In this document: positions 1-8,699 of the stretch, piece by piece
Layout of the letters: each line of letters starts with the position of its first letter
Numbering within the stretch: the first letter of the stretch is position 1
Source of the DNA: Syntrophomonas wolfei subsp. methylbutyratica
GTDB lineage: Bacteria; Bacillota; Syntrophomonadia; Syntrophomonadales; Syntrophomonadaceae
DNA length: 64,000 bases
Reading direction: 5' to 3'
Assembly: GCF_001570625.1 (NCBI RefSeq)
Contig: NZ_BBQT01000006.1
Location: 1-64,000, forward strand
The notes under the pieces: model-generated
What the model was told of the DNA's origin: nothing
Databases searched by the model: none
Seen by the model: only the letters and a program-made list of their open reading frames with translations
Translations under genes and position numbers: made by a program

Positions 1-79
1 TCTTAAGACTTATCTAACTTTTTCGCACTTCTAGTCTTGCTGTTCAGTTTTATCAAGAGCTTTGCGCTTTCAAGCTGCC
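1..79 (-). other. Probable rRNA operon leader (partial)
   Basis: Read leftward, this stretch lies just downstream of a consensus promoter. It contains a boxA-like segment at 41-61 on the minus strand (GCTCTTGATAAAACTGAACA) that resembles the antitermination and leader sequence often found ahead of 16S rRNA in Firmicutes. There is no open reading frame of note. The rRNA itself would lie beyond base 1, so this is inferred from the leader alone; a strongly transcribed tRNA or protein operon is the alternative. Confidence 0.42.
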
Positions 80-97
80 TGCTTGCGCGCAAGAATT

Positions 98-126
98 ATA
101 ATATCATGCCCCTTTTCCTCTGTCAA
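98..126 (-). promoter_or_regulatory. Strong sigma-A promoter firing out of the left edge
   Basis: On the minus strand there is a perfect -35 box TTGACA (121-126), a 17-bp spacer and a -10 box TATTAT (98-103). It fires leftward, away from gltX. A palindrome CTTGCGCGCAAG at about 80-91 lies at the expected start of the transcript. The near-consensus boxes fit a stable-RNA promoter. Confidence 0.7.
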
Positions 127-180
127 GTTTAGAAATCGTAAATTTTATAAATCGTCCTGATACCGTATTTAATGCTAATA

Positions 181-840
181 CTATTCTCCCAACAGGGAGT
201 TTAATCCGCTTCCCGATCCTGAAAAATTTACATAGGTCTTGGGTACTTCGCCCACTATTATTGTTTCTGCCAGGGGTATGGTGGTTGAAATCTTAACCTC
301 ATCATCCAGGAAAGGTACTGCTACTTTTATTCTCCCTTCAATCTGAAAATATATTAGATGGCGGCTCTGGTTGATAGCAGCCTGTTCAAATTTGTTTAAT
401 ATATTTACATTTATCTGTGAAACCGGAATGGTTTTTACTTTAATTTTAGGTCCGTAACCGGCCAGGATTCTTGAGCCGGTAAGCTGGCCTAAAGGGATAC
501 TAATAGTATTTTCCTGCATTGAACTCATAGCCCGGGTAACCTCTACCATTGTTTCGGTCATGAGCCGGTTAAGTTCTATGGTATTGGGCTGAATTAAAAC
601 CACTCTGCCCTGTTCATCTTTGTGAACATAAACAATATCGGTATATTGGATCTGGGCAACAATCTTTTTAGCGACTATCTGGTTTATACTTTCCACAGCT
701 TGAATCTGGGCTTTGGACCTGGCAATAGCCAGAATGCTGGACTTCAGCTCAAAATCCAGTAAAGCCAGGGTCATTATTATTGAAGCAAAAAGAATTAATA
801 CCAGCACTATAGGAAGCCAATTGATTCTGGGTCCAAACAT
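181..840 (-). CDS. yunB: Sporulation protein YunB
   Basis: The 219-residue product matches the YunB family of sporulation proteins, made in the mother cell under sigma-E in Bacillus. It has one N-terminal membrane segment (about residues 8-28) followed by an extracytoplasmic domain containing the family-typical stretches QAVESINQIV and SGSGLNSLL near the end. The frame stays open upstream to 903, but ATG at 840 is preferred because GGGGTG sits at proper spacing in front of it. The gene is divergent from gltX. Its biochemical activity is unknown. The recognition rests on sequence style, not on a search. Confidence 0.82.
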   Translation of the reverse strand: MFGPRINWLPIVLVLILFASIIMTLALLDFELKSSILAIARSKAQIQAVESINQIVAKKIVAQIQYTDIVYVHKDEQGRVVLIQPNTIELNRLMTETMVEVTRAMSSMQENTISIPLGQLTGSRILAGYGPKIKVKTIPVSQINVNILNKFEQAAINQSRHLIYFQIEGRIKVAVPFLDDEVKISTTIPLAETIIVGEVPKTYVNFSGSGSGLNSLLGE

Positions 841-922
841 TCTATCACCCCGCTCTATAAATATATGAAAAGTAGTTACATTTGGTGCCTGAAGTGTTAA
901 CAATTTAGATGAGGCCAGCCCT

Positions 923-951
923 TTGAAAATTGCGGGGCTTTGTACTAGACT
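923..951 (+). promoter_or_regulatory. Candidate sigma-A promoter of gltX
   Basis: TTGAAA (923-928), a 17-bp spacer and TAGACT (946-951) precede the gltX ribosome-binding site (AAAGGAG near 960) and its ATG at 979. The -10 box is imperfect, so the site is a candidate only. Confidence 0.4.
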
Positions 952-978
952 ATACTGGTAAAGGAGTGATGCTGATTT

Positions 979-2463
979 ATGAGAAATATAAGGGTTCGTT
1001 TTGCTCCCAGTCCAACGGGGGCTTTACATATTGGGGGAGCCCGTACAGCCCTTTATAATTGGCTGTTTGCCCGGCAGCAAGGTGGGAAATTTATCTTGCG
1101 CATTGAGGATACTGATTTCAGGCGCTCTCGTGAAGATTCAGCCCAGGGGATAGTGGAAGGCTTAAGCTGGTTGGGTCTGGATTGGGATGAGGGACCGGAT
1201 ATTGGTGGTCCGCTGGGGCCTTACCGCCAGAGTGAACGGGGTGATATCTATTCCCATTACCTGCAAGAACTTCTGGATTCTGGTCGGGCTTATTATTGTT
1301 TTTGCACCCCGGAGGATTTGCAAAAAGAGAGAGAAGAGGCCGCCCAGGAAAAACGGGACTACAAATACGGGGGCAGGTGTAGAGCATTAAAACCGGAAGA
1401 AGCCAGCGAAATGCTGCAGGCGGGAAAGCCGGCGGTTATCCGTCTAAAAGTTCCATTAGATGGTAATACAATAGTTCCAGACCTCATTCGGGGAGATGTA
1501 AGTTTTTCCAATGCTCTTTTTGATGATTTTATAATAGCCAAATCTGATGGCTGGCCCACCTATAATTTTGCCGTGGTAGTTGATGACTTTAGCATGCAGA
1601 TTTCTCATGTGTTAAGAGCTGAGGAACACCTTTCGAACACACCTCGCCAACTGCTCATTTATCGAGCTCTGGGATTTAAAGAACCTTCTTTTGCTCATCT
1701 TTCCATGATTCTGGCGCCGGATCGGAGCAAGTTGTCCAAAAGGCACGGAGCGATTTCGGTTCAGGAGTTCAAAAACCAGGGCTATCTTCCCGAAGCTTTG
1801 GTAAATTACCTGGCACTTCTGGGCTGGTCAACTGGCAAAGATATTGATATCTGGAATCGCGAAGAAATGATGCGGGAATTCTCCCTGGAGCATATCTCCA
1901 AATCCCCGGCTATATATGACCTGGAGAAGTTGGCGTGGATGAATGGTCAATATATGATGCGGCTTGATATAGAAAACTTGATGACCTTGCTTGCGCCCCA
2001 GGCCCGACAACGGGGATGGCTAAATGAAGATAACTCTGATTACTTCCAGCAGGCGGTAGAGCTAGTACGCAACCGGGCTAAAACCCGGGATGAGCTCCTG
2101 GATGCCCTTGGTTATTTTTTTGAAGAAGTTAAGCAATATGATGAAAAAGGCGTTAAGAAGCACTTTGGACAGCAAAAAGCCTCAACCATGCTGAGCGAAG
2201 TTCTGGAGATCGTCTCCAACATGGGTTCCTTTTCGGCAGCAGAGTTGGAAGAAGCTTTCCGGCAGCGGGCTCAGGAACTGGAAATAAAGGCGGCGGATTT
2301 GATTCACCCCACCCGCCTGGCATTAAGCGGGCGTACTGCAACTCCGGGACTTTTTGAGCTGATGGAAGTGCTGGGACAGGAAAAATGTATTTCCCGGCTG
2401 GAAAAAGCTCTGGTCTTCATTGCCCAACTAACCACCCATGGCCCAGAGGGCCCCAACCATTGA
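979..2463 (+). CDS. gltX: Glutamyl-tRNA synthetase
   Basis: This class I aminoacyl-tRNA synthetase charges tRNA-Glu with glutamate (and in many Clostridia also tRNA-Gln, later amidated by GatCAB). Length is 494 residues, normal for the family. The ATP-binding HIGH motif appears as HIGG (17-20) after FAPSPTGAL, and the KMSKS loop as KLSKR (251-255). The anticodon-binding helical domain fills the C-terminal third. AAAGGAG precedes the ATG. It is a single gene facing the convergent hydrolase gene, separated from it by a long palindrome. Confidence 0.97.
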   Translation: MRNIRVRFAPSPTGALHIGGARTALYNWLFARQQGGKFILRIEDTDFRRSREDSAQGIVEGLSWLGLDWDEGPDIGGPLGPYRQSERGDIYSHYLQELLDSGRAYYCFCTPEDLQKEREEAAQEKRDYKYGGRCRALKPEEASEMLQAGKPAVIRLKVPLDGNTIVPDLIRGDVSFSNALFDDFIIAKSDGWPTYNFAVVVDDFSMQISHVLRAEEHLSNTPRQLLIYRALGFKEPSFAHLSMILAPDRSKLSKRHGAISVQEFKNQGYLPEALVNYLALLGWSTGKDIDIWNREEMMREFSLEHISKSPAIYDLEKLAWMNGQYMMRLDIENLMTLLAPQARQRGWLNEDNSDYFQQAVELVRNRAKTRDELLDALGYFFEEVKQYDEKGVKKHFGQQKASTMLSEVLEIVSNMGSFSAAELEEAFRQRAQELEIKAADLIHPTRLALSGRTATPGLFELMEVLGQEKCISRLEKALVFIAQLTTHGPEGPNH

Positions 2464-2484
2464 CGAAAAGTGAGTTGAAGGGTG

Positions 2485-2542
2485 AAGGGGACGGGGTTGT
2501 TGACACACCCGCAAGCGAGTGTGTCAACAACCCCGTCCCCTT
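2485..2542. repeat. 24-bp perfect inverted repeat, member of the GTGTCAAGG palindrome family
   Basis: Arms 2485-2508 and 2519-2542 are perfectly complementary over 24 bases around a 10-base loop (CCGCAAGCGA). The arms combine GGGGACGGGG with TTGTTGACACAC. Two further copies of GTCCCCTTGTCAA follow at about 2535-2580, the second inside the end of the convergent hydrolase gene. There is no U-tract, so a simple intrinsic terminator is less likely than a dispersed palindromic repeat, although the hairpin lies between converging genes. Confidence 0.75.
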
Positions 2543-2551
2543 GTCAACCTG

Positions 2552-3313
2552 TCAGCGTCCCCTTGTCAAGAATGTTTCGCGAAGCCAGTTGATGGTTATG
2601 TCTTCCCTTTCTTTCGTTAGCCAGGTAAAGCGGTGGTCAGCCTGATCTACCAGATATAACCAGGCATTGGTAAGTTGGCGGGCTGCGTATTCTGCATTGG
2701 CAAAGTCTACTGCTTCATCCTCTTTTCCATGTACAATGAGAACTGGCCGGGAAGCAATTGCGGCCAGGTAGTGCTCCATATCATGCAAATCGAAATCTTG
2801 CACAAAACCAGGATTTAATGCAAATTCCCCGGCTTCATCCTGGAAGCGAACGCTCTGTCCTTTTTTCAGTTTATTAAAATCAGAGCCCATTATGCGAGCA
2901 AAGCAGTCCTTTAACATCACCGGGGTAGACCAGAGTATGAAGCCAGCTACCCTCTGGTCCGTGCTCCCCCTGGCCAGGACCGTACTTCCGCCAAAACTCC
3001 TCCCTAATAACAGCAGGGGGAGTTGATGTCTTTTATAGGCATAATCCATTACAACCGCCAAATCATCGGCCTGGCGAGAGAGAGTTATATCGGCAAAACT
3101 GCCGTCACTGGCCCCGCTGCCTATAAAATCAAAGGCGTACACTGCTATTCCCAGTTCCTGCAGGCGGGAAGCAAAGGAGTATATCTTGCCCCCGTTTTCC
3201 TTAGCTCCGCGAAAACCGTGAGCTACCAGCAATACCATGCTTGGCTCCACGGGGATAAAAGCCAGAGCAGCCAGTTCTTGACCATCATATTTTCTTATTC
3301 TGAGGTTTTCCAA
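2552..3313 (-). CDS. Alpha/beta hydrolase (serine hydrolase)
   Basis: The 253-residue cytosolic alpha/beta-hydrolase has the nucleophile elbow GRSFGG (catalytic Ser), an acid in HGKEDEAVDF and a catalytic His in DHRF near the C-terminus, plus an oxyanion region HGFRGAKENGG. It resembles esterase and acylaminoacyl-peptidase-like hydrolases; the substrate cannot be read from the sequence. The start is TTG with GGAGG 8 bases upstream. It follows the small zinc-ribbon gene by 14 bases and is probably cotranscribed. The last residues overlap repeat-derived DNA (GTCCCCTTGTCAA), so the C-terminus may have been altered by the repeat. Confidence 0.85.
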   Translation of the reverse strand: MENLRIRKYDGQELAALAFIPVEPSMVLLVAHGFRGAKENGGKIYSFASRLQELGIAVYAFDFIGSGASDGSFADITLSRQADDLAVVMDYAYKRHQLPLLLLGRSFGGSTVLARGSTDQRVAGFILWSTPVMLKDCFARIMGSDFNKLKKGQSVRFQDEAGEFALNPGFVQDFDLHDMEHYLAAIASRPVLIVHGKEDEAVDFANAEYAARQLTNAWLYLVDQADHRFTWLTKEREDITINWLRETFLTRGR

Positions 3314-3327
3314 AGCTATCCTCCAAA

Positions 3328-3510
3328 TTAAATCGGCTTCTTTTCTTTCCTTTTTTCATCTGATTCATGACGAACCCGGTTACTGCAAAAATCACAGATA
3401 AAACTAGGAACTTCTTTAGCCTGCTCGCTTAGTTTTTTAAAATCCTTGTGGTCTTCCTCTACATCATAGGTTTTACCACAAAGCAGGCATCGCGCCGCAA
3501 CTTGCTTCAT
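3328..3510 (-). CDS. Small zinc-ribbon protein, YlaI/DUF2197-like
   Basis: The 60-residue protein has two CxxC pairs (CLLCGK near the start, CDFCSNRV in the middle) that would bind one zinc ion, then a charged lysine/arginine/glutamate tail. This is the layout of the YlaI-type DUF2197 family, whose function is unknown. AGGGGAGG lies about 10 bases before the ATG. It heads a two-gene unit with the hydrolase. Confidence 0.75.
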   Translation of the reverse strand: MKQVAARCLLCGKTYDVEEDHKDFKKLSEQAKEVPSFICDFCSNRVRHESDEKRKEKKPI

Positions 3511-3540
3511 AGTTTTTTTACCTCCCCTGAATTACTAGTC

Positions 3541-4002
3541 TGTGCGATAAGCATTCCTGAACAAAAAGACGCTCGAACTGGGGTATTCTTGCTTATTCTT
3601 TCCCCTAGGTCAATACTACTAAGCTTATCCCCATCTCATTCTACTTAAATCTATAGTAACAGAACTCTTAGTAAATCTGAAGAGACTATTTCGCAAGCCT
3701 GCCCCTCAGCCATCCTGTTTTTCTTCAACTGCAAACTTCGCCAAGATTTCCCTCCAATAAACATGGCCCATTCTAAACATAAGAACGGGCCGCAAAACTC
3801 TTAGCAATTCATATTAATCCCCCATAACCGAGCCAAAAGACACAAGCACTGATGAAAATAGGGGGGAATTATATTTTTGTACTAACCCCCCATGGCCGGG
3901 GCCACAACCACCGATGAAAATTGAGTTGGTAGGGGCTTGAACGGTAAGATGCAGCAGAAAATAAACTAAACCCCTAACTCCTCACTTTTCTTACTAGCCA
4001 AA
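3541..4002. other. 462-bp intergenic region with structured RNA-like elements and no clear gene
   Basis: This lies between the chemoreceptor stop and the zinc-ribbon gene. It holds a hairpin at 3765-3791 whose one imperfect pair becomes G-U only on the minus-strand RNA, and a pair of related C-run/G-run elements (3819-3866 and 3886-3935, listed separately). A CTCCTCACTTTTCTTAC motif shared with other intergenic regions is at about 3977-3993. A 12-codon TTG-started frame with GGAGGG before it (about 3710-3750, minus) is too short to claim. No known riboswitch consensus was recognised. Confidence 0.5.
3819..3935. repeat. Tandem pair of C-run/G-run elements
   Basis: Two units share the order CCCCCAT, CCG, GCC, ACAA, GATGAAAAT and GGGG: 3819-3866 and 3886-3935. 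In each, the C-run can pair with the closing G-run. The G-run of the first can also pair with the C-run of the second across an A/T-rich loop (3861-3891). Mutually exclusive hairpins are therefore possible on either strand. This may serve as the chemoreceptor terminator or as a leader for the next genes. Confidence 0.5.
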
Positions 4003-5718
4003 TCAAACTTTAAAATAGGAAATAGCCTCTTCCATTTCTATTACTATTTTATTTAAGCTTTCGATAGAAGCGTTGACTTCTTCCACGCTGGCCATTTGTT
4101 CTTCGGCCAGTTGGCCAATCATCCGGGTATAGCCCAGATTATCCTCGGCAGCTGCACTGGTCTTCTCTATGGACTCGAGAGCGGTTTCCGCACTGGCTGC
4201 CATCTCTTCACTGGCCGCAGACATCTCTTGAATCTCTTCGCTAATTTCGGTGACCCCTTTGATTATCAATTCAAAAGCTTCGCCAGCACTGGCTACCGCT
4301 TCTGTCCCGTAAGCTACTTCTTTAGTTCCCTCTTCCATAGCCTTGACGGCTCGAACAGCTTCATTCTGCACTTCCTTAATGAGACCGGCAATACGCTTGG
4401 CCGCCTCCCCGGATTCTTCCGCCAGCTTGCGGACTTCTTCCGCTACTACGGCAAATCCTTTACCCTGTTCTCCCGCCCGGGCCGCTTCAATAGCAGCGTT
4501 TAAGGCCAAAAGATTGGTCTGGTTGGCTATATTGGTTATCAAATCGACAATTTGGTTGATTTCTTGCGATTTTTCACCCAGGCCCTGAACTATTTGGGCA
4601 GTAGAATTGACCGTATGGCTTATTACACCCATCTGCTCTATCGCTTTCTCTACCTGTTTCTCCCCCTCCTGGGCTTTGGAATTAGCCACCATGGTCGAGG
4701 AAGATACTTCCTGCGAATTCCGGGCTACCTGTTGGATAACCTCAGACATTTCCCCTATGACCACTTTAGAGCGATCAGTTAAATCAGCCTGGCTATTGGC
4801 ACTATTGTTCATGTCATTAGCTTTAACAGTCATATCCTGCATCTGGGTGCTGCTCATCTCGCAGGTCTGCAGCAGAATACCGCTGGCTTCGCCTACGCTT
4901 TCCGCCAATCGCCGGGTCTTGCCGATAAGCTCCGATATCTTCTCTACCATCGAATTAACCATCAGAGCTAATTGGGCGGGTTCGTCCTTACCAAATACCG
5001 GTACCTTCTGGGTCAAGTCACCCCCGCTAACTTCAGTTACCGCAACCTTAATCCTGTCTAGGGGCCTATGCACACTAGCAGCTATAAGGAAAGCCGCTAA
5101 GAATCCTATTAATATTCCGATTATAGAGTAAGTGACCATAGAATTGCGGAAATGCCCTACCGCTTCATCGTAGGGGGTAGCCGGAACCCCGACATACCAG
5201 ATGCCTACCGTCTGCCCGGCTGCATTCTTTATGGGCTCATAGGCCGTTTCGTTCCAGGTGCCTACGACGTTAGCCCTGCCTATGTAAGTTTCACCTTTCT
5301 TCAGGACAGCATCTGCTACCTGTTCCGAAACCTGAGTCCCTACCTGCCGCTGGTTATCTTTCATAACATTGGTAGATACCCGGGTATCTCCCTTAAAAAT
5401 AGTCACCGTATCCCCAGTTAATCTGCCTATTTTGTCTACTACATCGTAGTTTTCCTCCATTAAAATGTCGCCTTTGTAGAGCTTGCCATCGATTACTTCC
5501 CATTGCCCCGGGAAATTTAGCTCTATAATCTGTCTTCCTAAGGCTAAGTCAGATTTAAGTTTCTCCTGGGCCGTAAATACGATTTTATCCGACATAACAT
5601 AGGTAGCATAGAACCCCATTAAACCCGTTACCGCCGCTACAATCAGGGTAAAAGCCAGCATTAATCGCAGGCGGACATCTAATAATCGCAGCAACCTTTC
5701 TACTCTAGCCATTAAACT
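4003..5718 (-). CDS. Methyl-accepting chemotaxis protein with extracellular Cache-type sensor
   Basis: This transmembrane chemoreceptor signals to CheA/CheW. In order it has a membrane segment, an extracytoplasmic Cache-like sensor of about 150 residues, a second membrane segment (about 20 hydrophobic residues around [14 protein letters not shown]), a HAMP linker ([13 protein letters not shown]) and a long coiled-coil signalling domain. The conserved hairpin tip is present ([19 protein letters not shown]), with Glu/Gln-rich methylation helices around it. The start is uncertain: GTG at 5718 has GGGGG at good spacing, ATG at 5712 is next, and the frame is open to 5808. The ligand is not predictable. 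It is unlinked here to the che operon at 57-62 kb. Confidence 0.9.
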   Translation of the reverse strand, partial: SLMARVERLLRLLDVRLRLMLAFTLIVAAVTGLMGFYATYVMSDKIVFTAQEKLKSDLALGRQIIELNFPGQWEVIDGKLYKGDILMEENYDVVDKIGRLTGDTVTIFKGDTRVSTNVMKDNQRQVGTQVSEQVADAVLKKGETYIGRANVVGTWNETAYEPIKNAAGQTVGIWYVGVPATPYDEAVGHFRNSMVTYSIIGILIGFLAAFLIAASVHRPLDRIKVAVTEVSGGDLTQKVPVFGKDEPAQLALMVNSMVEKISELIGKTRRLAESVGEASGILLQTCEMSSTQMQDMTVKANDMNNSANSQADLTDRSKVVIGEMSEVIQQVARNSQEVSSSTMVANSKAQEGEKQVEKAIEQMGVISHTVNSTAQIVQGLGEKSQEINQIVDLITNIANQTNLLALNAAIEAARAGEQGKGFAVVAEEVRKLAEESGEAAKRIAGLIKEVQNEAVRAVKAMEEGTKEVAYGTEAVASAGEAFELIIKGVTEISEEIQEMSAASEEMAASAETALESIEKTSAAAEDNLGYTRMIGQLAEEQMASVEEVNASIESLNKIVIEMEEAISYFKV

Positions 5719-5890
5719 CACAATACCCCCGCTCCTTCCCACTATTTCTTTCCTTGGTTTCTTATCAGCTCCCTGGCTCGCAAAAACAGCAATAGCTGCA
5801 AAGGGCACCCCCGAGACTTACTCTATACACCTCACTTTTCTTGCTTCTTTGGTACGCCGCTCTTTTATTTGACACTATTCCACAAAAATC

Positions 5891-6214
5891 TTATTTTTCC
5901 TTGTTTTTCTCCGGGATTATTTCTATATATAATACCCGCTGATAGTTGTAAGAACCAAGAACCTTACCATTAGCATCATAGAAATAGCTCAAAGAAGAGC
6001 CTCCTACATAAACCTTGCCCTTTTCATCAATACCCAAATTTTTTATATAGGTTTCCAATTCTTGATCGTCAGTGAAAACTATCCGTACTTTAATAAGCTG
6101 CTCCTCAGGAGCTGAGGATGACTGGAAAAGCCTCTTGCCCTCAAAATTGCAGCCACTGTTAAACAGTAAAAGAAGAATCAGCAGTATTCCCCCCAAGATT
6201 CTGCCTTTACTCAT
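5891..6214 (-). CDS. Small predicted lipoprotein of unknown function
   Basis: About 107 residues with a lysine-arginine start, a hydrophobic stretch and a lipobox-like end (LLFNSGC), suggesting signal peptidase II cleavage and lipid anchoring. The -3 residue (Asn) is not ideal. The mature part is rich in charged residues and beta-type sequence with no recognised domain. ATG at 6214 has AAGGAGG ahead of it and overlaps the stop of the Lon-family gene (ATGAGTAA), so translation is probably coupled. A link to the protease is suggested only by this coupling. Confidence 0.7.
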   Translation of the reverse strand: MSKGRILGGILLILLLLFNSGCNFEGKRLFQSSSAPEEQLIKVRIVFTDDQELETYIKNLGIDEKGKVYVGGSSLSYFYDANGKVLGSYNYQRVLYIEIIPEKNKEK

Positions 6215-8663
6215 GGCCTTTCCTCCTTCTGCTCTTTCGAGGGCGACGACGCTCATTGATAGCCCTATCCGGCAATACAAGTTCCCGTCTTTTTCTGCTG
6301 CTCCATTCCTTTAATCTCTGGTCTACCAGAGCATGAACACTGTCCGGCGAAAATCTTCCGTTCTCTTCCCTTTTTCCAGCTGGCCTGCCCATAAGTATCT
6401 CCAGACCTTCATCAATATCTTCAATAGCCCATATGCTAAATTGTCGTTTTTTTACGGCTTCAACCAGCTCTTCTTCTAACATAAGCTGGGATAAGTTTTT
6501 CCTGGGTATAATAACTCCCTGTTCTCCATTCAAACCTTTCATTTGGCAAAGTCTAAAAAATCCTTCGATTTTTTGGTTAATGCCTCCTACCGGCTGAATT
6601 TCACCATTTTGATTGACGGAGCCAGTTACTGCAATTCCTTGTTTAATAGGAAGATCCGCTAGGCTGGATAATAATGCAAATAATTCGGCACTGGAGGCAC
6701 TATCTCCTTCAATTCCCTGATAACTTTGTTCAAAAGTTAAACTGGCCGAAAGGGTTAGAGGATTTTCCCGGGCATACTTAGCTCCCAGATAGCCATTCAA
6801 GGTAAGAACTCCTTTACTGTGAATATTCCCACTCATACGGATTTCTCGTTCAATATTTACCAATCCCTTTTCTCCCATAAAGGTTTTGGCGGTGATACGC
6901 ACCGGCTTACCGAAAGCATAGTCCCCTATTTCATATACTGCCAGGCCATTAAGTTCTCCCACCTTCTTGCCCTTTACATTAATTATTAGACTTTCTTCAA
7001 CCATCATTGCTTGAATTTTATTTTCCAAAAGGGAAGAACGATATTTTTTTTCCCTTATGGCTTTTTTTACATGCTCCAGGCCAACCAGCTCCGCTCTTTC
7101 ATAATTAGCCCAGCAGTCAGCCTCAATCACTATTTCCACCACTTTATTCAGCATAGTCGAAATTTTATTCTGATCTTCCGCCAGACGGGCAGCGTAGTCA
7201 ACCACAGCAGCAACTGCTTGCGGGTCAAAATGTTTCAGACCTTCCTTTCGACATACGGAACTGATAAAGCAGGCATATTCTTTAATGCGCTTGCGGCTTT
7301 TTCCCACTTCAATATCAAAATCTGCCCTGATCCTAAAAAGCCGTTTGAATTCTTCATCCCAGTTATAAAGGAGATAATAATACAGCGGTTCCCCAATCAA
7401 TACCACTTTAAGCCGGGCGGGAATGGGCTGCGGTTGCAGAGTCTCCGTATTACTTATACCCAACATCCGGTTCAGGTTTTCCACCACTATTTGCTGGTTG
7501 ATAAGACAGCGCTTGAGAGCATCCCATACATAGTAGTTTTTAACTACATCATAAACCCTTAGAATCAGATAACCTCCATTGGCCCGGTGTATGGCTCCGG
7601 CTTTAATCTTGGAAAAATCTGTAGCCAGGATCCCAAACTCTCCTTCATATTCTATCTGTCCAAAAAGATTGGCATAAGTAGGATTGCTTTCAAAGACTAC
7701 GGGGGAGTGTTTCAATTCTGAATTATCAACTATTAAATTTACCTGGTAGCGCCGCAACGAACTCCTGCGGTCAATTAGCCGAAACAGGCTTAAAGGGGAT
7801 TTTTCTTCCGGCTGAACAAAAACTTCATAGTTGGCCAGGAGATCCTCTTGTACAGCTTCGATATGTTCCACCAGTTCTTTGCATAAACGATACTTTTCAA
7901 ACAGTTCAGCGAAAAATGGTGCCAGTGCCGACCTGGCAGTTTCATTTTCCAGCTCTTTGACCTTTACTTTAATTTTTTTCTCCAATTCCTTGAAATGACG
8001 AAAAGCTTGGTTAAGCTTTTCCTGAATAATAGCACTTTTCTTCATTATCTCGGCCCGCTCTTCTTCCGACAGGGAGATGAATTCTTCCTGGCTGAGGGGT
8101 TCGCCGTTTTTCAGAGGAACGCTGTTGATGCTGTTCTGGTTACGGTTTATGGTAAAACCATAGCTGTGTGCTTCTTCGTCCAACTGCATAAACACTCTAT
8201 TGGTTTCATCAACAAAAACACCCAATATCGCGTTTTTTTCATACTCGTATTCTTCGCTTTCAAAAGCCTTGAGCAAAGTTTTTATGGCCCGGTCTATTCC
8301 GGCCTCCAGGTCTTTTTTAAAACTGCTTCCCATGCCTGCAGGCAAGAGTAACGCCCGTGGACAATCCGGATTTTTAAAATTATGCACATAGCAGCAGTCA
8401 GGGGGAGGGGGTTCCTTTTTTGCCTTTTCCCCTAATATTTCCCATGCCAGGGTGGTTTTGCCCGTCCCCATGGCTCCAGCCAGATATACATTATAACCCT
8501 GCTTTTCAATATCCACACCCATTGACAGGGAACGATAAGCCCGTTCCTGACCGATGATACCAGGCAAGGGCTCAATCTCAGCGGTAGAATTGAATTTAAA
8601 GATAGACGGATTGCAATTCTTTCTTAAATCTTTGGTTTTTACTTTATATTTATTCAGATTCAG
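6207..8663 (-). CDS. Lon-family ATP-dependent protease (AAA_32/LonC-like)
   Basis: This soluble AAA+ serine protease has a Walker A motif (GAMGTGKTT, about 31-39 counted from the TTG at 8567), a long helical insertion, and a C-terminal Lon protease domain with the catalytic Ser in GDSAS (Ser625) and Lys in GGINQKIEG (Lys666). It belongs to the group without the Lon N-terminal substrate domain. The usual N-terminal stretch before GIIGQERA is encoded upstream of TTG 8567 as KDLRKNCNPSIFKFNSTAEI, but no ATG, GTG or TTG opens it. CTG at 8663, eight bases after GGGGG, is the best candidate, and an in-frame stop lies just upstream. If CTG is not used, the protein starts at 8567. Coupled to the lipoprotein gene. 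Confidence 0.9.
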   Translation of the reverse strand: MNLNKYKVKTKDLRKNCNPSIFKFNSTAEIEPLPGIIGQERAYRSLSMGVDIEKQGYNVYLAGAMGTGKTTLAWEILGEKAKKEPPPPDCCYVHNFKNPDCPRALLLPAGMGSSFKKDLEAGIDRAIKTLLKAFESEEYEYEKNAILGVFVDETNRVFMQLDEEAHSYGFTINRNQNSINSVPLKNGEPLSQEEFISLSEEERAEIMKKSAIIQEKLNQAFRHFKELEKKIKVKVKELENETARSALAPFFAELFEKYRLCKELVEHIEAVQEDLLANYEVFVQPEEKSPLSLFRLIDRRSSLRRYQVNLIVDNSELKHSPVVFESNPTYANLFGQIEYEGEFGILATDFSKIKAGAIHRANGGYLILRVYDVVKNYYVWDALKRCLINQQIVVENLNRMLGISNTETLQPQPIPARLKVVLIGEPLYYYLLYNWDEEFKRLFRIRADFDIEVGKSRKRIKEYACFISSVCRKEGLKHFDPQAVAAVVDYAARLAEDQNKISTMLNKVVEIVIEADCWANYERAELVGLEHVKKAIREKKYRSSLLENKIQAMMVEESLIINVKGKKVGELNGLAVYEIGDYAFGKPVRITAKTFMGEKGLVNIEREIRMSGNIHSKGVLTLNGYLGAKYARENPLTLSASLTFEQSYQGIEGDSASSAELFALLSSLADLPIKQGIAVTGSVNQNGEIQPVGGINQKIEGFFRLCQMKGLNGEQGVIIPRKNLSQLMLEEELVEAVKKRQFSIWAIEDIDEGLEILMGRPAGKREENGRFSPDSVHALVDQRLKEWSSRKRRELVLPDRAINERRRPRKSRRRKGHE

Positions 8664-8699
8664 AAATCATACCCCCGTATAATTTACTTGCAGCACATG

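Noticed and set aside
3541-4002. Cyclic di-GMP or other known riboswitch in the chemoreceptor/zinc-ribbon gap
   Set aside because: Consensus motifs for c-di-GMP-I, glycine, T-box and similar riboswitches were looked for by eye and not matched.
4096-5131. Open frames of 81-174 residues opposite the chemoreceptor gene
   Set aside because: They are antisense to a clear conserved coding gene whose codon bias opens them, and lack ribosome-binding sites.
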